From RGIG6165 sp045545175 (GTDB lineage: Bacteria; Bacillota; Clostridia; Oscillospirales; Feifaniaceae), in contig JAZQAK010000003.1 in the NCBI GenBank assembly GCA_045545175.1, positions 1 to 63,086 on the forward strand: a stretch of 63,086 nucleotides of DNA, written 5' to 3'. The stretch's first letter is position 1, and the number at the start of each line of letters is the position of its first letter. Both the position numbers and the translations under genes were made by a program. Below the pieces are notes generated by a model that made no database searches, was not told where the DNA came from, and saw nothing but the letters and a program-made list of their open reading frames with translations. Of this stretch, positions 61,163 through 63,086 are shown one piece after another.

Positions 61163-61591
61163 ATGTCAACATTCATGGCTAATCCGCAGAATATTGAGCG
61201 CAAGTGGTATCTTGTTGACGCTGAAGGCAAGACGATGGGTAGACTCGCAGCAGACGTTGCAACTCTTCTCAACGGCAAGCACAAGGTCACATATACTCCT
61301 CATCAGGACTGCGGCGATTTCGTAATCGTAACAAACGTTGAAAAGATGGTTCTTACTGGCAAGAAGCTTGACCAGAAGTTCTATCGCACACACTCGGGCT
61401 TCCCGGGCGGTCTTAAGGAAGTTAAGTACGACAGACTTATGGCTACAAAGCCTGAGCTCGCACTTCGTCTCGCAGTTCGCGGTATGCTTCCCAAGAACTC
61501 AATAGGCAGAGCAAGTCTTAACAGACTCAAACTTTTCCGTGGCGCTGAGCATACACATGCTGCACAGAAGCCCGAAGTTTTCACTAAGTAA
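61163..61591 (+). CDS. rplM: 50S ribosomal protein L13
   Basis: This 142-residue protein shows the L13 landmarks KWYLVDAEGKTMGRLA, GKKLDQKFYRTHSGFPGG and AVRGMLPKN. GGAGG precedes the ATG. It is followed 19 bp later by rpsI. Confidence 0.97.
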   Translation: MSTFMANPQNIERKWYLVDAEGKTMGRLAADVATLLNGKHKVTYTPHQDCGDFVIVTNVEKMVLTGKKLDQKFYRTHSGFPGGLKEVKYDRLMATKPELALRLAVRGMLPKNSIGRASLNRLKLFRGAEHTHAAQKPEVFTK

Positions 61592-61610
61592 TTAAGGAGG
61601 AAGTTTAAAA

Positions 61611-62000
61611 ATGGCAAACTATTTTTACGGCACCGGCAGAAGAAAGAGCTCAGTTGCACGTGTAAGACTTCTTCCCGGCACAGGTAACATCACAATCAAT
61701 GGCAGAGACATTGATGATTATTTCGGTCTTGATACACTCAAGCTTATCGTTCGTCAGCCTATGGAGGCAACAAACCTCACAGGTAAGTACGATATCGTTG
61801 CTAAGGTTTCAGGCGGCGGCGTTTCAGGTCAGGCTGGTGCTATCCGTCACGGCGTAGCAAGAGCACTTCTCGAAGCAGATGCAGCTCTTCGTCCCGCACT
61901 CAAGGCAGCAGGCTTCCTTACAAGAGACCCCAGAATGAAGGAAAGAAAGAAGTACGGCTTAAAGGCTGCACGTCGCGCTCCCCAGTTCTCAAAGAGATAA
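61611..62000 (+). CDS. rpsI: 30S ribosomal protein S9
   Basis: This 129-residue protein starts MANYFYGTGRRKSSVARVRL and ends RRAPQFSKR, the conserved S9 tail that reaches the P-site tRNA. AAGGAGG precedes the ATG. Confidence 0.97.
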   Translation: MANYFYGTGRRKSSVARVRLLPGTGNITINGRDIDDYFGLDTLKLIVRQPMEATNLTGKYDIVAKVSGGGVSGQAGAIRHGVARALLEADAALRPALKAAGFLTRDPRMKERKKYGLKAARRAPQFSKR

Positions 62001-62022
62001 TTACAGCCTATTGGCTATTATC

Positions 62023-62055
62023 AAAAACCCGAAAGCAAACGCTTTCGGGTTTTTT
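62023..62055 (+). terminator. Terminator after rpsI
   Basis: A 14-bp stem (62023-62036 with 62041-62054) with an AAAC loop and T-run. Confidence 0.88.
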
Positions 62056-62086
62056 ATCAGTTCAAAAATTTGACGGAGATTTAATT

Positions 62087-62947
62087 GTGGATAGAAAAGC
62101 ATTCATTAAATACATATCAGCATTATTACTGTTTGGTCTTAACGGGATAGTCGCAAGTCATATACCGCTGAACAGTTATGAGATTGTGTTTTTACGAACA
62201 CTAATAGGTAGTATTCTGTTGGTTGTCTTGTTTTTACTTGGCAAAGGTAAGTTTCATATAAGGACCTACAAGAAAGATTCAATTTTTATAGTCCTGTCCG
62301 GTATCGCAATGGGTACAAGTTGGATGTTTCTTTATGAAGCATATCAACAAGTAGGTGTAAGTTTATCGTCATTGCTCTATTATTGCGGACCTGTAATTGT
62401 GATGATATTATCACCTATTATCTTTCGTGAAAAACTAACCGCCCCTAAACTGTTGGGGTTTGCAACGGTGCTTGTTGGCATTTTTCTTGTGAATGGCAAT
62501 GCGGTTGGAAGCAACAACACTTGGGGCTTGTTCTGTGGGGCAATGTCGGCAGTAATGTATTTCTTTATGGTAACACTCAATAAGCAATCCAGGAACATCA
62601 GCGGAATGGAAAACTCCGTCATACAACTCGTGGTAAGTTTTCTGACCGTTGCGGTATTTACGGGCATAAAACAAGGTTTTGTCCTTGATGTTCCTGCAGG
62701 TGCTTGGGGTTGGATATTTGTGCTTGGTATTATTAACACAGGCATTGGTTGTTATCTGTATTTTTCACCGCTTGCAAAACTCCCTGTGCAAACAGTAGCG
62801 GTATGCGGTTATTTGGAACCGTTGTCAGCGGTTGTTTTTGCTGCTTTATTACTTGGTGAGAAAATGACAGCAGTTCAGATTGTTGGTGCAATTTGTATTA
62901 TTGGTGGAGCAATGATAGGCGAATTGATAAAACTAAAAAAAGCATAA
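62087..62947 (+). CDS. EamA-family (DMT) transporter
   Basis: This 286-residue protein has ten hydrophobic segments and the two EamA repeats (each about 140 residues: FLRTLIGSILLV and GCYLYFSPLAKLPVQTVAVCGYLEPLSAV). Family members export amino acids, nucleobases or other metabolites. It starts at GTG behind CGGAG. The codon use is more AT-rich than in rplM-rpsI next door. Confidence 0.85.
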   Translation: MDRKAFIKYISALLLFGLNGIVASHIPLNSYEIVFLRTLIGSILLVVLFLLGKGKFHIRTYKKDSIFIVLSGIAMGTSWMFLYEAYQQVGVSLSSLLYYCGPVIVMILSPIIFREKLTAPKLLGFATVLVGIFLVNGNAVGSNNTWGLFCGAMSAVMYFFMVTLNKQSRNISGMENSVIQLVVSFLTVAVFTGIKQGFVLDVPAGAWGWIFVLGIINTGIGCYLYFSPLAKLPVQTVAVCGYLEPLSAVVFAALLLGEKMTAVQIVGAICIIGGAMIGELIKLKKA

Positions 62948-62973
62948 CAAATTCCAATTTGACGGAGTGTATT

Positions 62974-63086
62974 ATGGGAAAGAAATTATCAGAAATGAGT
63001 TTGGAAGAACTGTGGCAGTTGTTTCCTATCATTTTAACGAAACATCAAGACCATTGGAAGGAATGGTATTTTGAAGAAGAAAACCT
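62974..63086 (+). CDS. GrpB/UPF0157-family protein, 5' part
   Basis: An ATG behind GACGGAGTG opens a frame (MGKKLSEMSLEELWQLFP ... HQDHWKEWYFEEEN) that runs off the window. The N-terminus resembles GrpB-family nucleotidyltransferase-fold proteins. It probably shares a transcript with the EamA gene, and both have the same AATTTGACGGAG leader. Only 37 residues are visible. Confidence 0.55.
   Translation, partial: MGKKLSEMSLEELWQLFPIILTKHQDHWKEWYFEEEN

Overview
The window looks like the replication-origin region of a chromosome from an anaerobic Clostridia-type Firmicute, perhaps an Oscillospirales-like gut lineage. That lineage is inferred from gene content and protein style only. The evidence is the dnaA-dnaN-yaaA-recF-remB-gyrB-gyrA block, parAB with parS sites, a yidC-jag pair, SLH-domain surface proteins, lipoproteins and dense short operons with AGGAGG-type ribosome binding sites. 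I see no rRNA or tRNA genes, no CRISPR array and no intact transposase.

Layout. 0.1-3.1 kb: parA-parB-serS on the minus strand. 3.2-20.4 kb: a long plus-strand run. It holds sulfur transfer (nifS-like, thiI), cinA, the classical origin-linked rpmH-rnpA-yidD-yidC-jag-mnmE-mnmG-rsmG set, a DUF975-like membrane protein, metG, tatD, and a tightly overlapping ATP-grasp/PHP/polysaccharide deacetylase-SLH module that ends in a 47-residue membrane peptide. 20.4-22.7 kb: a small decayed integrated element that sits inside a terminator and is bounded by an 11-bp direct repeat. 22.7-31.1 kb, minus strand: comM, a heterodimeric ABC exporter, glycerate 2-kinase and a short Clp ATPase. 31.1-34.7 kb: a cluster of DnaA-box-like 9-mers, an unusual miniature PTS Enzyme I-like protein, two parS sites, a NUDIX hydrolase, small proteins, a cyclophilin and a GNAT enzyme. 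34.8-44.0 kb: dnaA, a candidate unwinding element (tandem DnaA-box-like 9-mers, GC patch, DnaA-trios), then dnaN-yaaA-recF-remB-gyrB-gyrA-secG. 44-60.9 kb: envelope and accessory genes. These include an LRR lipoprotein, a solute-binding lipoprotein with pgeF, a patatin, a G5-M23 peptidase, two tandem family 3 glycoside hydrolases, a DD-carboxypeptidase lipoprotein with the CCA enzyme and a NAGPA-SLH surface protein, cysE, a 41-residue cysteine-rich peptide and a ttcA-like gene. 61.1-63.1 kb: rplM-rpsI, then an EamA transporter and the start of a GrpB-family gene that runs off the edge.

Working together. Replication initiation (DnaA, the candidate origin, beta clamp, RecF, gyrase) and segregation (ParA, ParB, parS) are within about 35 kb of each other. 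If bidirectional replication starts near 36.4 kb, the rpmH-rsmG block lies head-on to the left-moving fork and is turned round and displaced from dnaA compared with the Bacillus arrangement. The most unusual items are the miniature Enzyme I-like protein behind a promoter that contains a DnaA-box-like site, the origin signals split across about 5 kb, the element inserted in a terminator, the surface module at 17-20 kb, the apparent CTG start of pgeF and the 12-bp dyad around the -35 box of cysE.
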